64,000 bases of DNA from Streptomyces roseoviridis (GCF_039535235.1 NZ_BAAAWU010000001.1:4092001-4156000); one strand, 5' to 3'; counted from the stretch's first letter, positions 8,677 through 17,649 are shown. Program-made: numbers and translations. The notes: a model not told the origin generated them from the sequence alone.

Positions 8677-9291
8677 GTCCGTCCTCTACCCCTGGCTCCG
8701 TCGATCCCATGCCGTGTCCACCGACCCTACGGCCCCACGGCGTCCGGCCGGCGCCCCTCGGCGGCTCTGCACCACGTACGAGTGACCCCCGGCCACCTCC
8801 CGCTCCTGGCGGCCGGCATCCAGCCGCCGGCGCACGCCGCCGAGCGGGCCGGGCGGGTCGTGGGCGGGCCGCCCGAGGACGTGAACGGCGGCTGAGGGCC
8901 GGCGTTCCTGCGGCTGCGCCGGCCTGAGGCTTCCGGCGGCAGCTCCCGGTCCCTCACGGCGGCGGGTTCCGGTTCGCCACGGCGGTGGCTCCCGGCTTGC
9001 GGCGGCCTGCGGCTTCGGCGGAGGCTCCCGGCTTGCGGCGGCCTGCGGCTTCGGCGGTGGCTCCCGGCTTGCGGCGGTGGCTCCCGGTTTCCCACGGCGG
9101 TGGCTCCCGACTTCGGCGGTGGCTCCCGGTTTCCCACGGCGGTGGCTCCGGCGTCTGCTCCGACTCCAGGTGTTCCGGGGAGCGCCGGTTCGCCCGGACG
9201 GAGCACGTACGGGGCGGATCACCGCACTCCGGGCGGGCCGCGGGGCATGACTGGGAAGACCTCCCGTCACCCGCACCCCGAGGAGCACGTC
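8677..9291. repeat. Repeat-filled intergenic region
   Basis: No convincing gene lies here. From 8981 to 9152 there are about seven copies of GGCGGTGGCTCCCGG followed by CTTGC or TTTCCCAC, starting near 8981, 9017, 9053, 9073, 9096, 9115 and 9138; the first three are spaced 36 bases. The minus-strand reading frame over it (8727-9206) is only a repeat-coded SRRPPQAG peptide. Confidence 0.8.
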
Positions 9292-9633
9292 ATGACCATG
9301 AACACGGTGATCTACCCGGTGAGGGACCTGGAGCGGTCCAAGGCCCTGTTCACGGCCCTGCTCGGGACCGGGCCCAGCGTGGACGCGCCGTACTACGTCG
9401 GCTACGACGTCGACGGCCAGCACTTCGGTCTCGACCCCAACGGGTACGGCAAGGGCCTGACCGGGGCCGTCGCCTTCTGGGACGTCGACGACCTGCGCGG
9501 CACGCTCCAGGCGCTGCTCGCCGCGGGGGCGGAGCTGGTGCAGGACGTGCAGGAAGTGGGCGGCGGCCTGCAGATCGCCACGGTCAAGGACGCGGACGGC
9601 AACATGGTCGGTCTGCGGGCGTCCGCCGAGTAG
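9292..9633 (+). CDS. VOC (glyoxalase/bleomycin-resistance) family protein
   Basis: A 113-residue single-domain protein with the beta-alpha-beta-beta-beta layout of the VOC superfamily: VIYPVRDLERSKALFTALLG at the start, then YYVGYDVDGQHFGL, FWDVDDLRGTLQALLAAGAELVQDVQEVGGG and a terminal KDADGNMVGLRASAE. VOC proteins bind a metal or small molecule and include isomerases, dioxygenases and resistance proteins; the substrate is not predictable. CGAGGAG is the ribosome binding site before ATG 9292 (a second ATG is two codons in). It is convergent with a short ECF sigma gene. Confidence 0.85.
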   Translation: MTMNTVIYPVRDLERSKALFTALLGTGPSVDAPYYVGYDVDGQHFGLDPNGYGKGLTGAVAFWDVDDLRGTLQALLAAGAELVQDVQEVGGGLQIATVKDADGNMVGLRASAE

Positions 9634-9802
9634 ACGAGGGGCCCGGACGAGGGCGCGCGCGGGCCGGACAGGGATGCGGACGCGTGCCGGACGTCGGCGG
9701 GGGTGGCGTCGGTCGGGCCGGGGCGGGCGGAGTCGTCCGCCGGACGGGGCAGGGCAGGGTGGGTCGTGGGGCAGGGCAGGGTGGGCCGGGCGGGGCGGGC
9801 GT

Positions 9803-10318
9803 CTACCGGTGGTGTCGGTCGTCGCCTTCCAGCGGTCGCAGGTCCGGCCCGTCGAGGCCGTCCGGCACCGGCAGCTCCTCCGTGCCCTCCACTCTGCGTC
9901 GTGCCCGCGCGACGAGTTGTCGCGCGCCCGCCGGGGTGAGGTCGACGACCGGGGCGATCTCCTCGTACGGGACCGCGAAGGCGTCGTGCAGCACGAAGAC
10001 GACCCGTTCGGTGGGCGGCAGGGCGTCGAGGGCGGCCGCCTCCGGCTCCTCGGGGCCGTCCGGGCGGTGCCGCGCCGCATCGGGGTGCGCGGCGGCACGG
10101 TCGGCCGGGTCCTCTCGCCCGTGCCGCGACTCGCGCAGGTGCAGCCGCTCCAGGCAGACGCGGGCGACGGCGTCCCGGTCCGCCTCCCGCGTGTCGGCGT
10201 CGGCCGACCGGGCCGCGGCCGCCCGCAGGGCCTCGTCGGCCTCTTCGTACGTGCCGAGCAGCCGGTACGCGACCGACCTCAGCCGCGTCCGGTGCTCTTC
10301 GGCGCTCCGGGTGAGCAC
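9803..10318 (-). CDS. Short SigJ-like ECF sigma factor, possibly degenerate
   Basis: A 171-residue protein starting with GTG. The N-terminus EEHRTRLRSVAYRLLGTYEEADEAL matches region 2 of SigJ-type ECF factors, and LPPTERVVFVLHDAFAVPYEEIAPVVDLTPAGARQLVARARRRV is a good region 4 helix-turn-helix. Region 2 is cut short: the promoter -10 binding helix is replaced by an R/E/A/D-rich stretch with no conserved tryptophans. SigJ proteins are normally about 290 residues with a C-terminal SnoaL-like domain, absent here. It may be a decayed gene or a reduced regulator that keeps only -35 recognition. Confidence 0.65.
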   Translation of the reverse strand: MLTRSAEEHRTRLRSVAYRLLGTYEEADEALRAAAARSADADTREADRDAVARVCLERLHLRESRHGREDPADRAAAHPDAARHRPDGPEEPEAAALDALPPTERVVFVLHDAFAVPYEEIAPVVDLTPAGARQLVARARRRVEGTEELPVPDGLDGPDLRPLEGDDRHHR

Positions 10319-10333
10319 GGCGCGCTCACCCGG

Positions 10334-10726
10334 TCAGTCGCCGTGGCCCGTGCCGCCGCTGCCGAAGCCGCCGCTGGAGATGCCGCCCCACTTGCGCTTC
10401 TCCTCGCTCGGCGGCTCGGGCGAGGTCTCGGTGCCGGCGTCCTTCAGCTGGTACGGCATGAGCCGGTGCTCGCCGTCGGTCCGGGGCATCTCCGCCGGAC
10501 GGCGGTATTCCGAGACCTCACCGGGCAGCTGACCGGTGTCGGGCCGCTGCGGCTGCGACTCGGGATCGGGTGGGGGAAGCTCCTTCTTCATGATCCTGAA
10601 CCCGAGCACGAAGGCACCGATGAGGACGGCCACCACGATGAGACCGCCGACGACCTGGGCGAGTCCTGACTGCCAGACACCCGCCGCCGTGCTGACCTGA
10701 GTGGAACCCACAAGGAAAGTCTTCAT
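10334..10726 (-). CDS. DUF6479 family membrane protein
   Basis: A 130-residue protein with one transmembrane segment (about residues 22-46, GLAQVVGGLIVVAVLIGAFVLGF), then RIMKKELPPPDP and a polar, proline- and glycine-rich tail ending GGISSGGFGSGGTGHGD. This layout is that of the small Streptomyces DUF6479 family; function unknown. It lies 15 bases upstream of the short ECF sigma gene in the same direction and may be cotranscribed. ATG 10726 has no clear ribosome binding site. Confidence 0.75.
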   Translation of the reverse strand: MKTFLVGSTQVSTAAGVWQSGLAQVVGGLIVVAVLIGAFVLGFRIMKKELPPPDPESQPQRPDTGQLPGEVSEYRRPAEMPRTDGEHRLMPYQLKDAGTETSPEPPSEEKRKWGGISSGGFGSGGTGHGD

Positions 10727-10976
10727 ACATCAGGATTACCCCGTTTCTGCCTATTTGCTCCTGCGGGTTGCCGTGGATTGGCGACCGCGGACGGGGACCC
10801 GCGGGATCGCGGGCGAAACGATGTGAAACATTTCCCGCCGGCCGTCGCGTCAGTGAGGTGTAAGCGCGTCGCCAAGAGGCCGCCGGCAGGCCGACAGGCC
10901 GGCCAGGCCGGCACGGCGCCCGGGGAACCGGACGGGTGACGCGAGCGAACTCGTGACAGCGACGGAGGGGAGGGAC

Positions 10977-11486
10977 ATGAGAGCGTCCCGCGCGGACGAG
11001 TTCCTGGAGTTCGCCTCCGCCCGATCGGGGCATCTGTTCCGCTCGGCGTGCCTTCTGACCAGCGGCGACGTCCACCTCGCCGAAGACCTGGTGCAGGAGA
11101 CGCTGGGCCGGATGTACGCCCTGTGGGGGCGGATGGCCCGTATCGGAAACCCGGCGGGCTACGCGCAGACCGTGCTCGTACGGACCTTCCTCAGCCACCA
11201 GAGGCGCCGCTCGGCCACCGAACGCCCCCTCGGCGAGCTGCCCGACCGGCTTCCCGAGACCGGCGACGACCCGGCCCTGCGCATCGCCCTGCTCGACGCA
11301 CTCGCGGGCCTCGCGCCCAAGGACCGGGCGGTCGTGGTCCTGCGGTACTGGGAGGACCGCAGCGTCGAGGAGACCGCGGACGCGCTGCACGTCAGCTCCG
11401 CGGCCGTCCGCACCCGCTCGGTGCGCGCCCTGGCGAAGCTGCGCGAGCGGCTCGGCGGCAGCCTCGCCGCCTTCGCCACCCGCTGA
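10977..11486 (+). CDS. SigE-family ECF RNA polymerase sigma factor
   Basis: A 169-residue extracytoplasmic-function sigma factor. Region 2 includes FEFASARSGHLFRSACLLTSGD-like sequence and HLAEDLVQETLGRMYALW; region 4 is LAPKDRAVVVLRYWEDRSVEETADALHVSSAAVRTRSVRALAKLRE. The RYWED signature is typical of the actinobacterial SigE group. The start is ATG 10977, not the earlier in-frame codon, because GGAGGGGAGGGAC sits directly upstream. The next gene, 83 bases downstream, encodes a membrane protein with a basic cytosolic N-terminus, the usual arrangement for a sigma factor and its regulator. It would redirect RNA polymerase to a small regulon. Confidence 0.9.
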   Translation: MRASRADEFLEFASARSGHLFRSACLLTSGDVHLAEDLVQETLGRMYALWGRMARIGNPAGYAQTVLVRTFLSHQRRRSATERPLGELPDRLPETGDDPALRIALLDALAGLAPKDRAVVVLRYWEDRSVEETADALHVSSAAVRTRSVRALAKLRERLGGSLAAFATR

Positions 11487-11569
11487 CCGGGCCGACGCGA
11501 CCGGCGGCCCCGCACCACCACCCCTGATCCTTCCTTCCCCGACCTGATGACCGGAGACGTGATCCCGCC

Positions 11570-12871
11570 ATGCCCCAGCGCGAAGAGCACGACGTGACGA
11601 ACGGACGATTCGAGGAGGAACTGGGCGCCGTCCTGCGCCGCACCGGAGCGGGCTTCGAGGCCGACGACCGCCGCGATCTGGTCACCGGCGGCCTCGCCCG
11701 CGGCCGCCGCCGGGTCCGGCGCCGCCGCTTCGCCCTGGTCGGCGGTGCCCTCGCCCTCGCGGCGATCGGCGTCGGCGGGGTCTCCGGAGGCGCCCTCCTG
11801 GGTGCCGGTGACGGCGTCGACACGGTCTCCGTCGCCGGCCCGAAGCCGACCGCGGGCGGGAAGCCGACCGCCGCCACCCAGGACCCGTCGGCGAACGCCG
11901 GGATCCCCGTCGCCGACCTCGCCGCCGTCCTCAAGGCGAACACCCCGGCCGGCACCTGGCAGATCGACGACGCCGACGGCGTCGGGCAGTCGGTCACCGG
12001 CGTGTACGACGACGGCGAGGGGAAGGCGGGTGTCTCCGTGGGGCTCTATCGGGCGGGCGACACCGAGGAATCGGGCCGGGGTCAGGTGACCTGTCCGAAC
12101 GAGGCACTGGTCCCGCACGACGACTGCACCACCGAGCGCATGGTCGGCATCGGGCGGCTCATGATCCTCCAGGGCTACGAGTACCCGGACAGGCGCGTGG
12201 AGACCAAGAACTGGCGGGCCGTGCTGCTCACCGAGGACGGCTTCCTCATCGACGTGAGCGAGTGGAACGCGGCGACCCAGAAGGACTCCCCGGTCAGCCG
12301 GCCGAATCCGCCCTTCGACCCGGCGCAGCTGAGGGCCCTGGTCCTGGCGGAGGGCTGGCGTCCGCTCCTGAAGCAGCTCCCGGAGCCCGTGCCGCAGTGG
12401 CCCGGCTCCTCCCAGGCCGGCCCGCCGCCGGCACCCGGCGCCACCGTCATCCGGTCGACCCTCCGCTCGCTGCTGCCCAAGGGGCAGGACCTCCGGGTCG
12501 TCGATCAGGGCGGCCAGGAGGGATACGCCTATCTCGTCGTCGACGACGGCAAGGGCCGGAGCTTCGTCCAGATCAACGTCCAGCCCGCCATGGACGACAT
12601 CCGGAATGAGCTCTTCAGCGACGGTGACGTCGAGTTCACCGCCGACGAGACCCGGGTGAAGGTGTCGAAGGAGGCCGGCGAGAAGGGCGGCAAGGGCGTC
12701 GTCTGGTGGAGCGCCGACACGCTGGCCAAGGACGGCCTGCGTGTCGTGGTCTCCGCCTTCAACGCCGGCGCCCAGCACGAGGCGGCCACCCGTGCCGAAC
12801 CGGCCCTCACCACCGACCAGCTGAAGGCGATCGCGCTCAGCCCGAAGTGGCGGGCGCTGATGAAGAAGTAG
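11570..12871 (+). CDS. Membrane-anchored probable regulator of the upstream ECF sigma factor
   Basis: A 433-residue protein with a short cytosolic part (about 1-60) ending in the arginine-rich GRRRVRRRRF, a single transmembrane segment (about 61-82) and a 340-residue outer domain with no motif I recognise. The order sigma gene then one-span membrane protein suggests an anti-sigma or sensor role. That is inference from position: there is no zinc-binding ZAS motif (HxxxCxxC) in the cytosolic part. GTG at 11594 (protein start MTNGRFEEELG) is an alternative start and arguably better, since the first eight residues are not typical. Confidence 0.65.
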   Translation: MPQREEHDVTNGRFEEELGAVLRRTGAGFEADDRRDLVTGGLARGRRRVRRRRFALVGGALALAAIGVGGVSGGALLGAGDGVDTVSVAGPKPTAGGKPTAATQDPSANAGIPVADLAAVLKANTPAGTWQIDDADGVGQSVTGVYDDGEGKAGVSVGLYRAGDTEESGRGQVTCPNEALVPHDDCTTERMVGIGRLMILQGYEYPDRRVETKNWRAVLLTEDGFLIDVSEWNAATQKDSPVSRPNPPFDPAQLRALVLAEGWRPLLKQLPEPVPQWPGSSQAGPPPAPGATVIRSTLRSLLPKGQDLRVVDQGGQEGYAYLVVDDGKGRSFVQINVQPAMDDIRNELFSDGDVEFTADETRVKVSKEAGEKGGKGVVWWSADTLAKDGLRVVVSAFNAGAQHEAATRAEPALTTDQLKAIALSPKWRALMKK

Positions 12872-12916
12872 GGCCGGTCGCCGGTGCAGCCGCGCGGCGG
12901 CGAGGCGTCGCGGGCG

Positions 12917-14629
12917 TCACTTCGCGTCCGAGTAGCGCTCGACCGTCGCCGTCGTGAACGGGAACCGCACCGGCGTCTCCCCGAACGCGATCCGACCCGC
13001 TTCGTCGCCCGCCGCGCGGATCGCCTCCGCGACCGCCTCGGCCTCCTCTGCCGGGCAGTGCACGATCACCTCGTCGTGCTGGAAGAAGACCAGCTCGGCC
13101 CGCAGGCCGACGGTGGCCCGGCGCAGGGCCGCCAGCATCAGCAGGGCCCAGTCGGCGGCGCTTCCCTGGACGACGAAGTTGCGCGTGAAGCGGCCCCGGG
13201 CGCGGGCGTCGGTCGACGCGTACCCCGGCACGTATCCGTCCGGGCCGTCGGCGCCGTCCCCGGGCACGGCGTCGCCACCGCCGGCCTGCGGGAGGCCCGC
13301 CTCTCCGTCGTCGTCCGCGCCCACCGCCCGCGGGCTGGTCCGGCCGAGCCAGGTGCGGACGAGCCGGCCCTCCTCGCCGGCCCTGGCCGCGTCGTCCACG
13401 TACGCCACCGCGCGCGGGAAGCGGCGCCGCAGCGCGGCCAGGTTCTTCAGTCCGTCGCCGCTGGTCTGCCCGTAGATCGCGCCGAGCAGCGCCAGCTTGG
13501 CGTGCGCGCGGTCGCCGGAGAAGGCTCGGTCGGACAGGCGGGTGTACAGGTCGTCGGGGTGCCCGGCGACCTCCATGAGGCCCGGATCGCGGGAGATCGC
13601 GGCCAGTACCCGGGGCTCCATCTGGTCGGCGTCGGCGACGACGAGCCGCCAGCCCGGGTCGGCGACCACGGCCTGCCGGATCACCTTGGGGATCTGCAGC
13701 GCCCCGCCGCCGTTGGTGGTCCAGCGGCCGCTCACCGTCCCGCCGGGCAGGTACTCGGGGCGGAAGCGCCCGTCGCGCACCCAGTCCTGGAGCCAGGACC
13801 AGCCGTGCGCGGTCCAGATCCGGTACAGCTGCTTGTATGCGACGAGGGGCGCGACCGCCGGGTGGTCGATCTCCTCGAGCTCCCAGCGCCGGGTCGACCG
13901 CAACCGGATCCCGGCCTGCGCGAAGGCCCTCACCACGTCGGCGGGCAGGTCGGGCCGCACCCGCCGGCCGAACGCGGCCGACACCTCGTCCGCCAGCTCC
14001 GCGAGGCGGCGCGGCTCGCCGCCGCCCGCGTACCGCTCGCCCAGCAGGCCGTGCAGCACCTCCCGGTGCACGTCGGCCCGCCAGGGCAGCCCGGCCCGGT
14101 GCATCTCGGCGGCGACCAGCATGCCGGCCGACTCGGCGGCGGTCAGGAGCCGCATCCGGCCCGGGTGCTCCGCGCGGTCGTGCCGGCGCTGCTGCTCCGC
14201 GTACACCTGGATCAGGGCGTCGAAGGACAGGGGCGCGGCGGTGAGCGCCGGCTCGAAGAGGGAGTCCTGGGCTCTCGGCTCGGCGGCCCTCGGCAGCGGG
14301 TCGGGCGGCACCGGCTCGTGCCGCAGCCGGGCCCAGGCCGCGGCGGCGGAACGGGGCTCGCCGAGGCGCCCCTCATGGCCGAGGAGCAGCTGCTCGGCCA
14401 CCTCCACGTCGTAGCACCGTTCCACCCGCACCCCCGCGTCGAGCAGCCGCGGATACACCTCGGAGGTGGCGCGCCACACCCACCGGGTGACGTCCGGCCG
14501 CGCCCGCACGGCCGCCACCAGATCGGGCTCCCGCCGCACCTCCCCGACGGGCCGCCCGTCGCCGCCGAGGGCGACGAGCAGCGCCCCGTCGCCCTCCGGC
14601 TCGGGCGCGAGAGCCCACCTTTCGTTCAC
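12917..14629 (-). CDS. Bifunctional 3'-5' exonuclease/DNA polymerase, family A
   Basis: A 570-residue, PolA-like DNA polymerase that is shorter than true Pol I and lacks the 5' nuclease domain. Polymerase motif A reads VVADADQMEPRVLAAIS (near residue 330; Pol I has DYSQIELR), the O-helix region reads AKLALLGAIYGQTSG, and motif C is FFQHDEVIVHC (near 518). The N-terminal third is a divergent exonuclease-like domain. This second family A polymerase is common in actinobacteria; its role is probably repair, but it is little studied. GTG 14629 (VNERWALAPEPEG) is chosen because the preceding 83 codons run through repeats. The insert GEAGLPQAGGGDAVPGDGAD near residue 440 is low complexity. Confidence 0.88.
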   Translation of the reverse strand: MNERWALAPEPEGDGALLVALGGDGRPVGEVRREPDLVAAVRARPDVTRWVWRATSEVYPRLLDAGVRVERCYDVEVAEQLLLGHEGRLGEPRSAAAAWARLRHEPVPPDPLPRAAEPRAQDSLFEPALTAAPLSFDALIQVYAEQQRRHDRAEHPGRMRLLTAAESAGMLVAAEMHRAGLPWRADVHREVLHGLLGERYAGGGEPRRLAELADEVSAAFGRRVRPDLPADVVRAFAQAGIRLRSTRRWELEEIDHPAVAPLVAYKQLYRIWTAHGWSWLQDWVRDGRFRPEYLPGGTVSGRWTTNGGGALQIPKVIRQAVVADPGWRLVVADADQMEPRVLAAISRDPGLMEVAGHPDDLYTRLSDRAFSGDRAHAKLALLGAIYGQTSGDGLKNLAALRRRFPRAVAYVDDAARAGEEGRLVRTWLGRTSPRAVGADDDGEAGLPQAGGGDAVPGDGADGPDGYVPGYASTDARARGRFTRNFVVQGSAADWALLMLAALRRATVGLRAELVFFQHDEVIVHCPAEEAEAVAEAIRAAGDEAGRIAFGETPVRFPFTTATVERYSDAK

Positions 14630-14973
14630 GGGTGCGAGTCTGGCACCCGCCACTGACAGCGCACGTGAGACGCGGCCCCGGCCGGACGGGAGGGCCGCTG
14701 GACCCTTGCCCCGGCCGGACGGGGAGGACCGCTGGGCCCTTGTCCCGGCCGCGTCCCTGTCGGTTGCGGTCCTGGCCGGCTCCGGTCCCTGTCGGCTGCG
14801 CCCGTCGGCCGTGCCGTCGGCCGCCCGCGCCCCTACCGGCTGCTTCCCGTCGGCTGGGCCGCACCGGCTGGGCCGCACCGGCTGCGCACGGCGGCCGTGG
14901 CCCTACCGGCCGTGGCCCCTACCGGCCGTGTCTGCCACCGGCCGTGTCTGTCACCGCCCGCGCCACCCGCCGG
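14630..14973. repeat. GC-rich repeats upstream of the polymerase gene
   Basis: No gene is visible. A roughly 38-base unit containing CCCCGGCCGGACGGG and ACCGCTGG is repeated near 14677-14752, and GCCCCTACCGGCCGTG-like units recur near 14890-14960. The polymerase promoter should lie here, but no -10/-35 pair is clear. Confidence 0.7.
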
Positions 14974-16365
14974 CTACGCCGCCCGGTGGAACAGGGCCGC
15001 CGCCTCGCCGCGTGAGCCGACGCCGAGCTTGTGCAGGATGTTCGCCACGTGGAACTTCACCGTGGACTCGCTGATGTGCAGCTCCTGCGCGATCTGCCGG
15101 TTGCGGTGACCGAGGGCCAGGTGGGTGAGGACCTCCAGCTCGCGCTCGCCGAGCTCGCTCAGCGGGTCCATGGCCGAGGCCGGCGGTTCGGGCGTGGACA
15201 GGGGGACGGTCGCGGTGATGGTGGTGCCCCAGCCGGGCACCGCGTCCAGGTCGAGGCGCCCGCCGAGCACCTCCAGGCGGTCGGTGACGCTGCCCGCGCC
15301 CAACGGGCAGCTGTCGAGGAGGCCGGGGCCGTCGTCCCTTACCGTCGCGCGCAGTTCGTTCTCGGTCAGCGACCAGCCCACGCGCACCCGGGACACCCCC
15401 TCCTGCTCCAGGACCACCAGGAGCAGCGCGCGGACGATCGCGCGGGCGCCGTGGGCCACGTCGGCCGGGAGGGTGCGGGTGGCCTCCGGGCCGTCCGGCG
15501 GGCCGAGTTCGAGGTGTACGGGGCTGTGCCGCAGCATGGGGCGCAGCGCGTCCGCGAGCCGGGCGAACGCCTCGAAGAGGGGTTCCTCGGCGACCGAGCG
15601 GTCCCGCTCGGACTCGGCCCGCAGGTCGATCAGCGCCGACACGGCCAGGTCGGTGGCGGTCGCACGGGCCGAGGAGTCGTCCAGGGCGCGGCTGCGGAGC
15701 ACCCCGAGCAGACCGGAGAGCGCGGCGGCGTGCGCGGTGGTCAGCTCGGCGGTGACCCTTGCCCGGGTGTCCGCGGCCGCCCGCGCACGGGCCAGCGCAC
15801 CGGGCACCGCCTCGCTCGCGAACCGGTCGAAGTGGCTGGTCACCAGATCCCACAGTGCCTGGGCGACGGCGAGTTCGGCCGCTGCGGCCGGCGCGGCACC
15901 GTCCTCCCGTACGAGGACCAGGACCGAGCCGCGGGGCGTGGCGTCGCTCCGTACCGCGATCACCGCGCGCTCGGTCCCGCCCACGGTGGCGCGCCCCTGC
16001 CACGGCCGGCCGGGGATTCCGGCGGCGAGCAGCGGGGTGAGTTCGGCGGCCGTGAACGGCAGGCCGGGGTCGCCGGTCCGCTTGAAGGGGGAGTGGGCGC
16101 AGTGCGTCGACAGCTCCGCGGCGGCCAGGTGCGGGATCAGCGGGGCAAGGGTTTGGGAGAGCCGGGGCAGGATCTCGCCCAGCGGCTGCCGGATGATGTC
16201 GTGGACCGCTAACAGAGCCTGCACGGTGGCGTGTTCGGCGCTGAGCTCGCGGGCGGGTGCGGTGGGTGCGGCGGGCGCGGCGGGAGGTTCGGAGGCGGTC
16301 CCGGGGGAGAGCTCGGGGACGGGTTCAGGGACGAGTTCGGGGACGAATTCGGCGGTGGCTTCCAT
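14974..16365 (-). CDS. GHKL ATPase / LuxR helix-turn-helix fusion regulator with a TTA codon
   Basis: A 463-residue protein that joins a sensor-kinase-like body to a DNA-binding domain. After a P/E/A-rich start, residues 40-180 look GAF-like. Residues about 190-370 resemble a kinase dimerisation and ATPase module: VRDDGPGLLD is the G1 box and GWGTTITATVPL the G2 box, though the phospho-accepting His is not obvious. Residues 402-463 are a LuxR/GerE HTH (ELGERELEVLTHLALGHRNRQIAQELHISESTVKFHVANI, split here only by length). Two-component systems normally place these on separate proteins. Codon 52 is TTA (bases 16212-16210), so translation should need the bldA tRNA. It is divergent from a quinone oxidoreductase gene, a plausible target. 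Confidence 0.85.
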   Translation of the reverse strand: MEATAEFVPELVPEPVPELSPGTASEPPAAPAAPTAPARELSAEHATVQALLAVHDIIRQPLGEILPRLSQTLAPLIPHLAAAELSTHCAHSPFKRTGDPGLPFTAAELTPLLAAGIPGRPWQGRATVGGTERAVIAVRSDATPRGSVLVLVREDGAAPAAAAELAVAQALWDLVTSHFDRFASEAVPGALARARAAADTRARVTAELTTAHAAALSGLLGVLRSRALDDSSARATATDLAVSALIDLRAESERDRSVAEEPLFEAFARLADALRPMLRHSPVHLELGPPDGPEATRTLPADVAHGARAIVRALLLVVLEQEGVSRVRVGWSLTENELRATVRDDGPGLLDSCPLGAGSVTDRLEVLGGRLDLDAVPGWGTTITATVPLSTPEPPASAMDPLSELGERELEVLTHLALGHRNRQIAQELHISESTVKFHVANILHKLGVGSRGEAAALFHRAA

Positions 16366-16519
16366 GGGGGACAGGCTACGGCTGGCCTTTCGGTCAGGTG
16401 GGACTGTCCGTTCGGATGGCCGGGCGGGGGCCGTTCTCGGCGGAAGCTTGATCCGTCAACAGAACGGGGCGGCCCCCGGGCAACGAGGGGCCGGTGCCCA
16501 CGGATCACGAGGGGGAACC
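16366..16519. promoter_or_regulatory. Divergent promoter region, LuxR fusion / oxidoreductase
   Basis: A 154-base gap between divergent starts; it must hold both promoters. I see no strong palindrome. The stretch GATCCGTCAACAG near 16450 is the most AT-rich part. Confidence 0.4.
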
Positions 16520-17437
16520 ATGGAAGCGATCGTGTACGAGGAGTTCGGCGGCCCCGAGGTGCTGCGCCACACGTCGGGTGTGACCGTCCCCGAGCCCGGA
16601 CCGGGCGAGGTGCGGGTGAAGGTGGCGGCCGTCGGCGTCAACCCCGTGGACTGGAAGCGGCGTTACGGCTGGGTGGAGGAGTTCTATCCGACGACCTTCC
16701 CGGCCGTGCCCGGCCTGGAGTTCGCGGGGACGGTCGAGGCGCTCGGCGAGGGCGTGACCGAACTGGCCGTGGGTGACGAGGTGTTCGGCTGGACGAAGAC
16801 CGGCGCCTATGCCGAGTACGCCATCGCCGACACCGTCGCCCGCAAGCCCGCCGGCCTCTCCTGGGAGCTCGCCGCGAGCATCCCGGTCGCCGGCGAGACC
16901 GCCCGCCGCGTCCTGGAGCTCCTCGGTGTCACCCGCGGCGAGACGCTGCTCCTGCACGGCGCGGCCGGTGCGGTCGGCGCCGTCGCCGCCCAGCTCGCCG
17001 TCGCCGCGGGCGTGACGGTGGTCGGCACGGCCTCCGAGCGCAACCACGGCTTCCTGCGCGAGCTGGGCGTGATCCCCGTGGTGTACGGCGAGGGCCTCGC
17101 CGACCGGGTCCGCGCGGCCGCCCCGCAGGGCGTCGACGCGGTCTTCGACGCGGCCGGCCGCGACACGCTGCCCGTCTCGATCGAGCTGCTCGGCGGCGAG
17201 ACCTCCCGGATCGTCACGATCGCCGCACCCGACGCGGCCGACCACGGCATCGTCTTCTCCGGCGTCACCGTCGAAGGGGAGACCGCTCGCGCCTGGCTCA
17301 CCGAGCTGGCCGAACTGACCGCCGCGGGCGGTCTCCGGGTGGACGTGGCCGAGACCTTCTCCCTGAAGGAGGCCGCCCGCGCGCAGGAGCTGAGCGAGTG
17401 GGGGCACGTGCGGGGCAAGCTGGTGCTGCTGCCGTAG
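16520..17437 (+). CDS. NADP-dependent quinone oxidoreductase (zinc-free MDR family)
   Basis: A 305-residue medium-chain reductase. The N-terminus MEAIVYEEFGGPEVL and GVNPVDWKRRYGW are typical of the quinone oxidoreductase branch. The NADP-binding Rossmann motif is LLLHGAAGAVGAVAAQLAVAAGV with TASERNH after it. No catalytic zinc cysteine or histidine is seen, as expected for this branch. The family reduces quinones or enones with NADPH, often in oxidative or electrophile stress. GAGGGGG precedes ATG 16520. Its divergent neighbour is the GHKL-LuxR regulator. Confidence 0.92.
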   Translation: MEAIVYEEFGGPEVLRHTSGVTVPEPGPGEVRVKVAAVGVNPVDWKRRYGWVEEFYPTTFPAVPGLEFAGTVEALGEGVTELAVGDEVFGWTKTGAYAEYAIADTVARKPAGLSWELAASIPVAGETARRVLELLGVTRGETLLLHGAAGAVGAVAAQLAVAAGVTVVGTASERNHGFLRELGVIPVVYGEGLADRVRAAAPQGVDAVFDAAGRDTLPVSIELLGGETSRIVTIAAPDAADHGIVFSGVTVEGETARAWLTELAELTAAGGLRVDVAETFSLKEAARAQELSEWGHVRGKLVLLP

Positions 17438-17649
17438 GGCTCGGGCGGGTGACCGGGGATGACCGGGGATGGCCGGGGGAGGTGGGGGCCGGTTGAGGGC
17501 GGGGGCCGGTGGGAGGTGCGGGGGAGGCCGGGACCGCTGGGGGGCGGGGGTCCGGTGGGAGGTGCGGGGGTCGTCGGTCCCGTCGGTGCCGTCGGTCCCG
17601 TCGGAGCCGTCAGGTCCCGGGGCCGTCGGCCCGGGGCTAGCCTCGCGGG

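Noticed and set aside
8981..9152. Possible CRISPR array
   Set aside because: Repeats are adjacent and unequal in spacing, without unique spacers or cas genes.
8727..9206. Minus-strand frame of 159 residues with SRRPPQAG repeats
   Set aside because: Entirely produced by tandem repeats; no ribosome binding site or family.
14630..14878. N-terminal extension of the DNA polymerase to 14878
   Set aside because: The added 83 codons lie in repeat DNA; GTG 14629 gives the family start.
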